A stretch of DNA of 64,000 nt, taken from contig OX381721.1 of NCBI GenBank assembly GCA_947462335.1, forward strand, positions 36,196,303 through 36,260,302, in the 5' to 3' direction. The notes under the pieces were generated by a model. That model was given only the letters and a program-made list of their open reading frames with translations, did no database searches and had not been told where the DNA came from. The position numbers and the translations under genes are program-made. This document shows, one piece after another, positions 11,160 to 22,277 of the stretch. The DNA is from Harmothoe impar. Lineage: Eukaryota > Annelida > Polychaeta > Phyllodocida > Polynoidae. Position 1 is the first letter of the stretch, and each line of letters opens with the position of its first letter.

Positions 11160-11520
11160 CCTGAGCGGACTAATATGTATAGGATCGTCATAGCACTTCA
11201 CTGGCTACATGGGCGGGTGGGACACGGCTCAATGAGCCTATAATTATAACCTGAGCGGACTGATATGTATAGGATCGTCACAGCACTTCACTGGCTACAT
11301 GGGCGGGTGGGACACGGCTCAATGAGCCTATAATTATAACCTGAGCGGACTGATATGTATAGGATCGTCACAGCACTTCACTGGCTACATGGGCGGGTGG
11401 GACACGGCTCAATGAGCCTATAATTATAACCTGAGCGGACTGATATGTATAGGATCGTCACAGCACTTCACTGGCTACATGAGCGGGTGGGACACGGCTC
11501 AATGAGCCTATAATTATTAC
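11160..11520. repeat. 90-bp tandem repeat, four copies
   Basis: The block CTGAGCGGAC occurs at about 11161, 11251, 11341 and 11431, exactly 90 bp apart, with a degenerate fifth start at 11521. The copies differ by only one or two bases each, so the array is young. It lies wholly in the intron between exons 17 and 16. Confidence 0.95.
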
Positions 11521-11571
11521 CTGAGGCACAACAACAGTCAACACACCCTCTACGTGTCCAATATAGACCAA

Positions 11572-12389
11572 TACAGTAAAATTCCGTTATAACGAAGTGC
11601 TCTGGGAAAGCAATAAAGTTCGTTATAAACGAATTTCGTAGTATCCAAATAAAGCATTTTAAACCATCATAGTACTGTCATATAGTCTTGGAAATTGGTC
11701 CCTAACCTTAGATTATATAAGTATTATAGTTTACAAATAACTTAGGAGTAGTCTCAGTAGATCTATATTATATACGTATACAGAAGGTGTGCCTTGTGAA
11801 ATCCGTCAGGAATTCGATCATTAAGTGAAATATAGACAAAATGTACACTAGCTATCCTTTCCATACACACGGACCTTGGTGAGGGAATCAAAGGCAGACC
11901 CCCCCCCCCCAATGCATACCACCCTATAAAGGTGTATGTGCGAAGTGCCCACCCCCCCCCCCCCCCCCCCCCCACTTCTCCCACTCCTCTCCAGCCTCTG
12001 CTTTTCGACCTAGGTGAAGAGAATCAAAGACAACCCCCCCCCCTCCCCCTGTGCACCCCGCCCTAGGTGACTGAGAAGCCCTCCCCCCACTCCCCCAGCT
12101 TTTGGCCCCCACTTCACCCCGCCCTAGATGAGCATGAGAAGCCCTCCCCGCACTACCAACTTTGGCCCTCTCCTTACCCATCGTGGGCCTACTATCCTCA
12201 TATTCCATTAATATATTCGGTGTATAGCAAAATAAATTTCGTTATAAACGAACCAATGTCCAAGCTAATTCGTTATAACAGGATTTTCTGACTACAGAAC
12301 AGTATGGGAAAGGGTTGTGGTAACACAATCTGTTTGTTATAACCGAAAATTCGTTATAACCGAATTCGTTATAGCGGAATTTTACTGTA
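11572..12389. mobile_element. 818-bp inverted-repeat element, family E (TACAGTAAAATTCCG ends)
   Basis: The left end is TACAGTAAAATTCCGTTATA and the right end is the complement of TACAGTAAAATTCCGCTATA. Sub-terminal copies of TTCGTTATAA(A/C)CGAA recur several times inside both arms. The interior carries long poly-C tracts (for example 11948-11973) and a short CCCTCCCC-type tandem repeat. The ends resemble pogo/Tc1-type elements with TA flanks. No coding frame was recognised. Confidence 0.8.
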
Positions 12390-14078
12390 CATGGATCCCT
12401 AGCTGTAGACAGACCCCTTGTACCTACTCCAGGACTGCTTGCTCAATGGGCCGTAATGTATGGGCCTGGTGCAGGGTGAAGAGGGTGGGAGGGGGTGACC
12501 ATCAACAGTGCATAAACACTTTGATTGGATGACAATGCAGTTTTTATATTACAACCTAAATTTGTGCAACGAAAATCATCAAGAAATACTAAGTATTTTT
12601 TCCAAAGAATAGCTTTTCTAGAATGGCTCGGTATTCAGGAATCCTACTGCGAATAAAAAAATGTCAAATTCTAATTCTAAATACCTGAAAATTGAGAAAT
12701 GCTGACGTTCACGGGTTATGTAGGAAATGTACTAAAAACAGCAAAAAAGGGCAACAAAACCCTAATTTTCTCAAAAACTGTTCAGTAGGATTTTTTCTAA
12801 CTGAGGTTCCACTGTTTTCTACCCTCATATTACACATTGGCATAGAGAATATATTGACACCTAGTCAGGATTTTGCGCTAGGAGCAATCTGTGAGGCGAA
12901 AAACAGCCAAAATGAGCCACTGGTCTGAAGTATAAAACTGGGCATCGGTCACTATAGAGCTACAAAGAGACAGAGAATCGATGTCCAGTAATTAATGTTA
13001 CATATATCGATATCACAAAACATTGACTTCATTGGAAACAGGTGAACACGCAGTATCAATGGGCAGTGGCATTTGTCGAACTATATATTGTAAAATTGAT
13101 GTCCATGTATTTTAAGAAAAGAAGATAAGTAATGATTCATTAGGTAGTTGGATATAATCATAGTCATGAATTTCCTAAGCCCAAAGAATGAGGATAGTAA
13201 TATCACTGTTTACATGCAGCATAACTTTCCAAACTAGATTACAGTCTTTGCAAAAACCTTTTCATCCCACAGGACATTCAGTCCTGCAACTTTTCAAAGT
13301 TGCAGGACTGGCTCCATTTTTGGAGGACCGGATAGCCACATATCTGACGGCTTATGCATTTTAGGGGGTCTAGACGGGGGGTCCCCATGTCGCCTGTCGA
13401 TTTTAAGAAATGCTCATGTCATTTGTCAGTATCTTTGTATTTCTCCTGTCATTTGTCACTAGGCTCCATGTCGCCTGTCGATTTTAAGAAAATGCCATGT
13501 CCCTTGTCAATATCTTTTAATTTCTCCTGTCATTTGTCACTAAGCCCCATGTCGCCTGTCGATTTTAAGAAAAGGCCATGTCGCCATGTCGATTTTAGGG
13601 GTCCACCCCCATATTTTAAGTATAAAATAGCATTGTTCACTAAACATACATTACTTTTGTAATAATTTATGGCCAAATCAGGATAGATATATGGTTTTTC
13701 ACAATATATTGACACACATATATCAGCTCTAGAAGCCCAAGTGAATTCTTCTAGTTCAGAAAAGCCAAACATGTGACTGGACACTCGGTCCTGCTACACT
13801 TGTAAATCTGCTGGACGGGCGGCATTTTAGAAGGACACTGCCACTGTCCTGCATGTTTTCGTAAAGACTGCGATTATACTGAACAACATAATGGATTAAG
13901 TTATAATTCAATACAAACTTCTTTATTTTAAATTGTAGGTAGCTGAATATTTTTTACGTGAAAAGAACCAGAAAAAAACCAGTTAAAGATAACACAATAT
14001 CTGTGATGCGCGTTGTGAAACCAGTGTATCTTTTGATTGGTGTAGAATAATCAGATGATTTTACTACTAAATACTGAC
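12390..14078. other. intron between exons 17 and 16, remaining part
   Basis: Contains a 15-16-bp hairpin at 13279-13310 (CAGTCCTGCAACTTT and its complement) and the 81-bp tandem repeat at 13386-13600. No coding signal was seen. Confidence 0.55.
13386..13600. repeat. 81-bp tandem repeat, about 2.6 copies
   Basis: CATGTCGCCTGTCGATTTTA starts at 13386, 13467 and 13548, exactly 81 bp apart. The units share TTTCTCCTGTCATTTGTCAC in the middle. The TGTCGATTTT core also occurs in the repeats next to the transposase (2262-2452), so this may be a non-autonomous relative of that element. Confidence 0.85.
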
Positions 14079-14201
14079 CTCAGTCGGGGTAAACTCAGAG
14101 AGCCCCCCGAAAGTGGTGACGTCATAGGAGGCCTTGGCCAGCACGTAGAGAACCCGGTTGTAGTAGACAGAATTGGTCTGGGCGGCATTCACATCGTACA
14201 G
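14079..14201 (-). CDS. mucin gene exon 16: NIDO domain
   Basis: 123 nt (41 codons, phase 0 to 0); acceptor GTCTTGCAG, donor GAG|GTCAGT. It encodes LYDVNAAQTNSVYYNRVLYV, then LAKASYDVTTFGGLSEFTPTE. In NIDO this is the stretch after APFWAD in which VYYR-type sequence precedes the ATW core. It has no cysteine and joins in frame on both sides. Confidence 0.85.
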
Positions 14202-14233
14202 CTGCAAGACACACACGTTTACACATGAATCAC

Positions 14234-14433
14234 CACTGCATGAACATTGGCATTTAAGCAAACCCTTTATTGCTTAAAGTCACTATTTAAGCAGCTTTAA
14301 GTTCACTAAAGTCCATGTAAATATCCTGTTAAAGTCATAATGACATTTAAGGGGCATTGACTGGACTTAAATATGCTTAAGGTTTGACTTTCAGCAGTCC
14401 AATTTTTGCTTAAATGACAAGATTTATGCAGTG
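14234..14433. mobile_element. MITE, family D, copy 2
   Basis: It starts CACTGCATGAACATTGGC and ends ATGACAAGATTTATGCAGTG. It is the reverse complement of the copy at 7569-7777 with few differences and is exactly 200 bp. It begins 32 bp upstream (minus strand) of exon 16. Confidence 0.85.
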
Positions 14434-15362
14434 CACATATATTAGGGACTGATCATTTTTTAACGGCGGGGGGGGGGGGTGATGGGTTTCTGCGTGGAGC
14501 GCGCGAATTTTTTTACACCCTCCCCCGGTCAAGGTTTCCACATTTATTCTGTATTGGAATAAGGTAATTTGGATGTGCCAAATTTTGATCAAGAATTATG
14601 CCCAGGCTGCTGCCTTTGTATACAAAGCAGAGTAAACAAATTTGACAAGAGCATTCATAATACCATGGTCAGTTTCCTTCATAATTACAGTGAACTTGTC
14701 TAATACTGTCTTTTCCTGGTAATTTTTCCACCTAGATATTTTTCAAAAGTTTATCGAAGTGTATTATGCATTTACACATTGTTAGAACATGTATTTCATA
14801 CAGCACCAGTAGAGCAATATAGGCAGATTCTGTCACACTCAGGTCTTGTCTCGATGCCAAAGTTATGGGACCTTAGTCTAAACTGTGTTAGTGCAGTCCT
14901 GTAGTTTTGGTTAGTTATATTAAACAGATAGTGTTCGAGCCAAAATTCAGTTTAAATTTGAAATTTGAATTGAATTTGAAATTCATGAAAGTTGTAGCCT
15001 TATTGGCCGGAAAGTCCAATATATCAGGATAATTTTTAAATATCAATTTTCAGATGCCCCTACATATAAGCCTAAAACAGTTTAGTTCCTAGAATAATGG
15101 GCAAGTTGAAAAGAGGTCCAAGTGGTCGACTCATGGGCACTTGACCCTATATTGTCAGTGACGCAATGGTGCAGTAAAGTCCTCACTGTTGAGTATTTGA
15201 CGATGCGCGAAAATAAGCGCCCGGGTACCAGCGTACCAGCGTTCATGTTACTTCCGTTATTAAAATATGACGTCACTTCCGAGGCGTCCGTTTTACAGAC
15301 AAGATGGAGTCAGATATTTTCTCAGTCTAGATCCAAGCTAATCATTGATCCTGAACACTCAC
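14434..15362. other. intron between exons 16 and 15
   Basis: Starts with a truncated family B element (14443-14530: GGGACTGATCATTTTTTAAC plus a G-run and TTTTTTTACACCC, no second arm). The rest holds nothing recognised. Confidence 0.5.
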
Positions 15363-15536
15363 CTGGTAGGAGACGTCTCCAACGCTGGGGTCGATGGTGG
15401 CAAAGAGTGGAGCGAACAAAGCTATACCAAACTTGTTGACCAGCTGAGTCCACCTGCTGCTGAGACTCAGGGGGAACTCTGACGGGTAACTACTCGACAC
15501 GCGAAAGTTGAAGGACACAAAGCCATTCCGACTCAC
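15363..15536 (-). CDS. mucin gene exon 15: NIDO domain
   Basis: 174 nt (58 codons, phase 0 to 0); acceptor TGTCCTTCAG, donor CAG|GTGAGT. It encodes VSRNGFVSFNFRVSSSYPSE, then FGIALFAPLFATIDPSVGDV. The x-NGFVSF motif and the later APLFAT-D pattern (APFWAD-like) are the most recognisable NIDO landmarks. Confidence 0.92.
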
Positions 15537-16738
15537 CTGAAGGACAAGAATCAAGTATAGTGCATTATTTTTTTTGAATATAACTTTATCAAGGTACATT
15601 AGATCGCTCTCTAACTGGTGCGAACTAGTTCCAGCAACCACTCTGTTCACACTGACATCAGCAATCTCGTGAGACCTTGGTTCCGCTCTCGTATTGTAGC
15701 CTGTTCCCTGGAAGCTATGGTGTGTGAGTGTCTGGTCACTGCCTAAGTCTCACAATAAATGATGAGCACAGAACTAACATGGCTGCCCATACGGAGAAAC
15801 CCGAGTCATCGCTATAGCATGTTAATACATACAATCCAAATTCCGAGACTACGGATTAATCCGACCTTCAACTTGGTCCTTCTTTCTTTTATGCTAACTA
15901 TGTATAATAGTGTAAAATGTGTAATGACGTGTGATATTATTACTAAGGGGGGGGTGGGGGACAAAAAGTATGTGTGTGCTGGTAGTGGCAACAATCGAAA
16001 TATCCTCTGTGGTTTACACACAGGAGAAAAACCTCTCAGGTGTTTCCTATACTCTTACTGTTGAAGTAGTGGGTCTACCCTGTAACAGGTAGTCCTTTTT
16101 TTATCTTACATCTAAACATTTCTGGTCAATTAGCACGAAGTGTTATAATAGTGTGTCCAATTAAGCTAATGAGACCATTGATGAATTGTATCTCTCTAGA
16201 ACAGAAATATATTGGTGCCCCATTTAATGGTGGTGCCATGTACATTATTTCCTTTGAGTTTATTCCGACTTTTATTTAGGCAAACTAGAGTGGGGTCAGT
16301 AAAGCAGAGGGATATGTATTGTGGTATAAATTTTATTACAACAACATATTAAACCAGTATGAACGTATTCTGTTATTCAATGGTAACAAATACAATTGTA
16401 TTTATACTTTTATTTCATGGTGAATACGGCAGTCCCATTGACTTAACCAAGGAAGGTCATATTTCAACCCCCGCTCTATCAAATCATAAAAATTAATGAT
16501 TGAGTCACTATAAAATAGCTTTTCATGGCATCTGTGGGCAGGTCAATTAGGTGGAATTATAACAAAGATTGTTACGTGAAGTTAACAAAAAGAAGCACTC
16601 GTCTAGTTCCCCAAAGAGAATTATTTGACCCCGGCTTCACCACGTGAAATAACCAACTATACTCACAAACCTTTGTCTATTTATATTTTTGAAATAAAGA
16701 TCTTGCGGATTAAAATTGAATTGAATTAAGATACCTAC
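15537..16738. other. intron between exons 15 and 14
   Basis: No gene, RNA or obvious repeat recognised. Confidence 0.5.
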
Positions 16739-16866
16739 AGCAAACTGACTGAAGTCTGTGTCGTAAACGGTGAAGCTCGAGAAGGACTCGGGGGCGGAGA
16801 GGGTCGACGTCAGCAGCGTATCACTCTCAGATAGGCCATACGGATATAGATCTCCCACCACAACAA
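16739..16866 (-). CDS. mucin gene exon 14: start of NIDO domain
   Basis: 128 nt, phase 1 in (acceptor TTGTTTCAG) and phase 0 out (GCT|GTAGGT). It encodes VVVVGDLYPYGLSESDTLLT, then PESFSSFTVYDTDFSQFA. LYPYG-x3-GD/SD is the N-terminal hallmark of NIDO-ext in MUC4-like and nidogen proteins. It follows the EGF exon with only two codons of spacer. Confidence 0.92.
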
Positions 16867-17033
16867 CTGAAACAAGATAGCATCAACAGCTGAGAAATTT
16901 CAGGGTCCTAGTGGAAGAAATGCAACTTTGAATGTGTGTTATTTACACATATAATAACAGAGAAAGAAACACATGTGCTTCAGTCAACCCGTGTGTGAAA
17001 AAGGGTTTATGCAGATGTTTCCGCAAGATCTAT

Positions 17034-18318
17034 TAGGCCAAAATAGATTAATAATTGTGTTCCGGTATCCCAACCGACCCTATTTCTTAAGCCATTTTTA
17101 AAATTTATTTTACTACTAAATTCTTTTAAATACTATTTAGAATAAATTGAGTGAAAAATGAGAAATGAGAGAAATTTCCTCTCCAAATCTCCAATCAAGA
17201 AGAAAAAGTTAAAAAGAAATAGTGGCCTACCAACCAAATTTTTTTTTGGGTCACGTTTAATACTGTAACACAACCTTTTTTGAGGACTTATCAAAGGTAT
17301 TTTTCACTGATAGTATTATCCTCAATTTTTGTAATTGATAAGATACGCAGCCCCATTCTAATGAACAGGGTTAGAATGTATTTATCATCCGAATCTTTTA
17401 CAGAAATAATCCTTAAAAAAAAGACACTATATGCCATTAAAACTGATTCTTACAACAGTTTGTAAAGGCATCCATTATCAAGGATAATTCTGAGAAACTA
17501 GTGGCGGTATGCTGTGGAGATATTCAGAACCTTTAGAAACTCATTAAACCCCACCTGGTGGACGTTCTCAGAATCTTTAGAAATTCCCTGACAATTATTT
17601 CGTGGAATATATAACGATAACCCACTCTGATATTTTGATTTATTGCAGTATGGATATGTCCCCAACCTATGAGCAAGTTTGGTGAGGAGTCCATACACCA
17701 TTATTAACAAATGTCATGTCATTAGGCCAGAACTCTGGCATTTTCAATTTTAAGATACCCATTCTGTCGAAAGCCGTAGTATCAATACAGCTCGGGCAAT
17801 CACTGCCATATTTGGTTTGAGCATTAATTAGATGTTGTAAATGACATACGAGAAGTCTCAAGGGGATCAATATGATTTTGAGATGCTTTGTCATAACCTT
17901 AAATATGCTAACTCTGAACTTATTCCATCATACAACAGCCTGAACCTGTCTTAAGCTATTCTGCTTTATTTTATGTCAAGAAACAAAGTTATTATGCTTA
18001 AGTATTAAAATGGCCATTCTCCACACCCCCACAGAGAAACTGATGCTCATTCTCCATGGGCTGTTTTCCACGATGATGTCATCAAAATAGCTATGAAGCC
18101 AATCTTAAATTGTAGATTTGAATGAGATTTATCAAGAATGAAATTTATCAAGAATTACATGAAATAAATACAGAGATCCACTCTTATCAGCCTGAACTCC
18201 TGATTTATCCACTCGTGATGCATTGGATCTACCTCATGTGATATGATCCGATGCATCACGATTAGAGAAAACTGTCGTTCAGACAGATTATGGTGGACCT
18301 CTATCTATGTCCACTTAC
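17034..18318. other. intron between exons 14 and 13
   Basis: 17034-17095 looks like one arm of a family C element (TTAGGCCAAAATAG, then CCCAACCGACCCTA). No matching second arm was found. The rest holds nothing recognised. Confidence 0.45.
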
Positions 18319-18441
18319 CAGTTTCACACAGTGTACCAGTAAAGTAGCGGGAACATGTACACGTGAACCGCAGGTAGCCATCCACACACACACCCCCGTT
18401 CTGGCATGGGTTCGAAATGCACTGGTCAACAGGATCTGGCA
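18319..18441 (-). CDS. mucin gene exon 13: EGF-like domain
   Basis: 123 nt (41 codons), phase 1 to phase 1; acceptor TATTTTAG, donor ACTG|GTAAGT. Six cysteines are spaced C-x4-C-x5-C-x9-C-x-C-x8-C, a complete single EGF module ([12 protein letters not shown]...). The segment [12 protein letters not shown] fits the Asp/Asn-hydroxylation pattern C-x-[DN]-x4-[FY]-x-C-x-C. The calcium-binding lead-in is imperfect (PVDQC). The symmetric 1-1 phase is the classic shuffled-EGF exon. It sits between the last mucin linker and NIDO. Confidence 0.95.
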
Positions 18442-18538
18442 CTAAAATATAATGAGGTAAGAACAATGTGAAACTTTTGTACATAGTGCTTTGCCTTTGG
18501 TCATGGTTTATAAATGAATTCCTAGCAAGTATGTCATG

Positions 18539-18585
18539 CATCATGCCAATAGGGGTTGATATACCCCTGAAGAATTGGCATGATG
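18539..18585. repeat. 12-bp perfect hairpin
   Basis: CATCATGCCAAT at 18539-18550 pairs with ATTGGCATGATG at 18574-18585, with a smaller AGGGG/CCCCT pair inside. The same GGCATGATG block recurs in the family F element near 52140-52160, so this is probably a relic of that family. Confidence 0.6.
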
Positions 18586-19419
18586 AACTAATGGAAAAAT
18601 ATGTATCAATATATTTTTCTAGTCAAATCCTATATTGACATAGATTGTAAATTTTAGACTACTGCGGCATATTTGGTGTGAGCGCTTACCTGTTGCATGG
18701 CAAAAACGATTAACCAATACCCTCGATTCAGAAAGTGATATCACATTTTGGGGTTTTGGGGAAAAAATATTGTTTCTCAGCAAAGATAGCTCTCTACTGG
18801 AAAACTATATATGTGACCCGTTTTAACGAAATGGGTAGGAAGTCGCACTTTTAAGAGCCTAGATATGGGCATTTTAAGAAGCATAGTGCAGGACAGTGGC
18901 AATATTTTTTGAAAAATGAGTTTTTGAAGTTTTTCTCACATATGAATAGTTATCTTCTGGCAAACAAAGTTAAAAACCAAATTTCTACCCCCATTTTCCC
19001 CAAAATGATGGCCAATTCTTTTGTATGATGTCGTTATTATCTAATTTAAATGTTAATTACCTCATTTTAATTAATTTCCATTTAAATCAACAAAAAAGTA
19101 TCAAAAATATTGCCCAAGAGTGAATATTAGGCAATATACCACTTGTCAGATACCAAATAAAAGCTCTTGATGAGGTGTACACGAATCCGGCAATATCTGA
19201 ACATTCTTCACCTGCGACATAAGATTGGAGGAAGACATCTGGAAGTTTCCCCGAGGCCCCATACCTAATACATACTGTGCTGTGGTTACCTTTGCTGAAT
19301 CAAGAGTTTTTGTCGGCTGTTCTTTTGCGATGCAACAGGTTAACGTGGACACCCTATCACACCCAGAACTCAAGTTCATCTTAATGCTCTAAGCCATAGG
19401 TATATTTTGAGATAATTAC
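18586..19419. other. intron between exons 13 and 12
   Basis: No coding or structured feature recognised. Confidence 0.5.
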
Positions 19420-19824
19420 CTATTGCAACTGTAGTGATGTCGGCTACTGTTGTTGGAGCAATTGTTGTTGGTGCCACAGTTGTTGGTGCCACGGTTGTTG
19501 GTGTTAATGTTGTAGTTTCTGGTACAGTTGTTGTCTCCAAAACAGTCGTCGTCTCCAAAAAAGTTGTGGTTTCTGCAACTGTAGTTGTCTCTTCTACTGT
19601 GGTTGTCTCTGCCACTGTGGTTGTCTCTGCCGCTGTGGTTGTATCTTCTACTGTGGTGGTATCCAGAACAGTCGTAGTGTCTTCTATGGTAGTTGTCTCT
19701 GGCACTGTAGTAGTATCTGCTTCTGTTGTAGTTTCCGGAACAGTTGTCGTGTCCATGACTGTCGTTGTGTCTTCTACTGTTGTTGTATCAGCTTCAGTTG
19801 ATCTCAGACAAGGTGAAATATTAG
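19420..19824 (-). CDS. mucin gene exon 12: short Thr-rich linker after SEA
   Basis: 405 nt (135 codons), phase 1 to phase 1; acceptor TTTTTCCAG, donor ATAG|GTAATT. It opens ANISPCLRSTEADTTT and continues as 6-residue units such as ETTTVP and DTTTVE, then LTPTTVAPTTVAPTTIAPTT near the end. NIS is a potential N-glycosylation site. The single Cys lies 11 residues after the last Cys of exon 11 and could pair with it. This is the shortest of the full mucin-array exons and separates SEA from EGF. Confidence 0.9.
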
Positions 19825-20597
19825 CTGGAAAAAGCAAATGATGAAAGGATTAGGAAACCTTGAATGCATTTATATTCATAGAATTGGCTCATGTGTTTAA
19901 AATATTATTATCAAGACCTACAGTTCTTCTGTTCTAGACTAGTCAGACCTTTTTTAAAATAACTCTTATATGGTCTCATTCATATAAAGTGTTTCCTAAA
20001 TTAGAAACTTCAGGATTCTAATAGCTCTAATAAATGGACGGCTTGTCACATTGATGCACTAAGACTGCACCTATCTGTACTATAAGGGCGCATCATGTCA
20101 AAATGTGCAATTGACAAGTTACTCACTAGGCCTGCAAGTCTCCAATACTATTTCTATCAGACCCTGTTATAAAAGGGTGTAGTGATGTTCAAAAAGAAAA
20201 ATACTGTAAAACCTCGCATATATGGCTAACTCAAGTATATGTTGCAACATGACTTTGGGCTGATTCTATAAGCCACAGAGGCCTTCTGAATGGGCCTCGG
20301 TGTTGATGCTATTGTCAGCGAGTCGAGTCGGCGCTAAAGTTTGTGAGTCAATTTTTTACCCTACCTAGCAAAAGAGGCCCTAATTTTCAAAAAATATTCA
20401 TATCTAAACTAATTCTTGGGATATTTCAGAGTCAATTTGATTGTCCACAAGCCAACGCTGTTATCGGCGAGTCAATTTTTGGCTACTTTTCTACTCACAC
20501 TATGTAACTTAAACTTTTTGGTCCCTCTTCTTGTTAATGTATCTGCTTTGACAAATGATAACTACATAGGATTACAAGTCATGGTATAGATACTTAC
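19825..20597. other. intron between exons 12 and 11
   Basis: Contains one arm of a family A element (20202-20290, starting TACTGTAAAACCTCGCATAT). Otherwise nothing recognised. Confidence 0.5.
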
Positions 20598-20752
20598 TGA
20601 TGGGTAGTACAACAGAGCACGTGTCCACTGTGTAGTTCCCGATCTCACCGGCTACCGCCGCATCATATAGCGCTGTTTCTATGTTAGTAACTGTGACATC
20701 TGTGGCGGCACTGTCCAATTCAATAGTGAACTCAGCTACCACGCTCCCCTGC
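20598..20752 (-). CDS. mucin gene exon 11: C-terminal part of SEA domain with cleavage motif
   Basis: 155 nt, phase 2 in (acceptor CATTCCAG) and phase 1 out (ATCA|GTAAGT). Joined to exon 10 it reads TFSQGSVVAEFTIELD, then IETALYDAAVAGEIGNYTVD and TCSVVLPI. GSVVAEF is the conserved SEA autoproteolysis and strand segment (G^SVVV in MUC1/MUC16 type). NYT is a potential N-glycosylation site. The motif spans the exon 10/11 junction: the Ser codon before Gln-Gly-Ser is split by the intron, which strongly supports both splice sites. Confidence 0.9.
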
Positions 20753-21205
20753 CTGGAATGTATTTATAGGTTTATTAATCATTTTATCTCATTTTGGTTT
20801 GCCATTTAGGATCCTTACAACTGTTTCTCAAACCAAATGTCATTTGAAATATAAAAGCACTTGGCTCACAATGGAAATACACATAGGATGGAGGAGGTCA
20901 GACTGTAGATGAAGTATACAAATACATACAAAGATATCAGAATTTATATCTAATTCATACAATATAGTTTCTGGCAAAATGGCAACAGTTATTTGTTTCC
21001 ACTGTTTTCTATTCATCATACCCTTTTACTTTATATGTCAACAGCTTTGAGGTTACCATGCAGTATAGGATATAGAATTTAAAAAAACTGAACCTTAACA
21101 TTTCAAACAATAAAATATGTAAACCCTACCAAATAAGAAAAACACAAAATACACTTGCAATGTTTTTTAAATTCTATTTATAATAATACAAGGAGTACAA
21201 CTTAC

Positions 21206-21270
21206 GAGAATGTAATATCCGTGACTTGCTTGAATAAGCTACCTGCAATAGTTGTGGCAACATTCTCAAT
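21206..21270 (-). CDS. mucin gene exon 10: middle of SEA domain
   Basis: 65 nt, phase 0 in (acceptor CTTTTCAG) and phase 2 out (TTCTC|GTAAGT). It encodes IENVATTIAGSLFKQVTDIT and F. This is the helix and turn before the SEA cleavage loop. Recognised by reading through from exons 9 and 11. Confidence 0.88.
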
Positions 21271-21601
21271 CTGAAAAGTGAAAGTATCAGAATTAGCCTC
21301 ACAGCAAACTCTTGTTAGAATATTAACTCTATTTTTGCTTATTTCCGCAATGTTTTCATTGGATGTATATTCTAAAGCACACCACTCCGTCATTTTTAAA
21401 AATAAAGTAGTTTCGATCAGAATCATACACATTCATAAATTTATTTTTTATTTTGCAGTGACCATCTATTTTATTATTTTCAAACTATTGCTATTGATCA
21501 TATGTATACACTATGAGAAAGTGTTTGGAGAATTCTACAATTTAGACTACCGACGTTGAATGTCCCTTAAAACCTAGCAGCACCTACATTTCTTGTTACC
21601 A

Positions 21602-21975
21602 AGGCCAAAAAAAAGGTGTGTTTCAGGCAACCCGACCCTAGATTGAAAAAGGGGCCAACCCTAGCATTTTTTTTCTCGATTTTGGAGATTATTGTGTGTA
21701 AAATATTCATATTTCTTCGGAAATTTTAGCTTTTTTTTGGTCAAGAAGAACAGCTCCCATGCCTAATTAATTGTTTGACCTAACAAGGATGTCCAACAAT
21801 TTCATGATATTTCTAATTACTGTAAGAATTGCAGAGTCTTGCTGATGACTTGCGAGTCGATGTGGCATTTTCGACTCATCCCAGGTACCTTCAAAATTTA
21901 ATTTAAAAAAAAATCCGACCTACCTGACCTAATTTTTTGGACCATGTTGCCTGAAACACACTTTTTTTTGGCCCA
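21602..21975. mobile_element. MITE, family C, copy 3
   Basis: The left arm is AGGCCAAAAAAAAGGTGTGT, followed by TTCAGGCAACCCGACC. The right arm contains GGTTGCC-type sequence complementary to it and ends in AAAAAAAAGTGTG complement and GGCCC. About 374 bp, no open frame. It is the best-preserved family C copy. Confidence 0.8.
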
Positions 21976-22123
21976 AGCATCAAACAAACGTCTAAGCCAG
22001 CTATCAAAAGAAATTGCTGGTTGATCCAAAAATTAACAAGACAATTGCAAGTACACTCAATACAGAGTTTGAATACTACAAGATGAATGAAAAGTGAAAT
22101 AAGATAAAGTGAAATGAAAGTAC

Positions 22124-22236
22124 CGTAGGTAACAGGGCATCTTGTAGATCCAAGTATTCAGTAGAGTTCTTGTCAGCCAGGTTGCTATCCCAAGTGAGTG
22201 ATGTTATTGTAAATGATCCCACGAAAGTAACAGGTC
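22124..22236 (-). CDS. mucin gene exon 9: N-terminal part of SEA domain
   Basis: 113 nt, phase 1 in (acceptor CATTCTAG) and phase 0 out (ACG|GTACTT). It encodes PVTFVGSFTITSLTWDSNLA, then DKNSTEYLDLQDALLPT. The first strand (F-T-I-T-S-L-x-W) and the N-S-T-E-Y-x-x-L helix are typical of SEA; NST is also an N-glycosylation sequon. It follows the last large mucin exon with the joint ...AESTTA-G-PVTF. Confidence 0.88.
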
Positions 22237-22277
22237 CTAGAATAGATGGGAGGAAGGCTGTAAGTATTTCACCTTCT

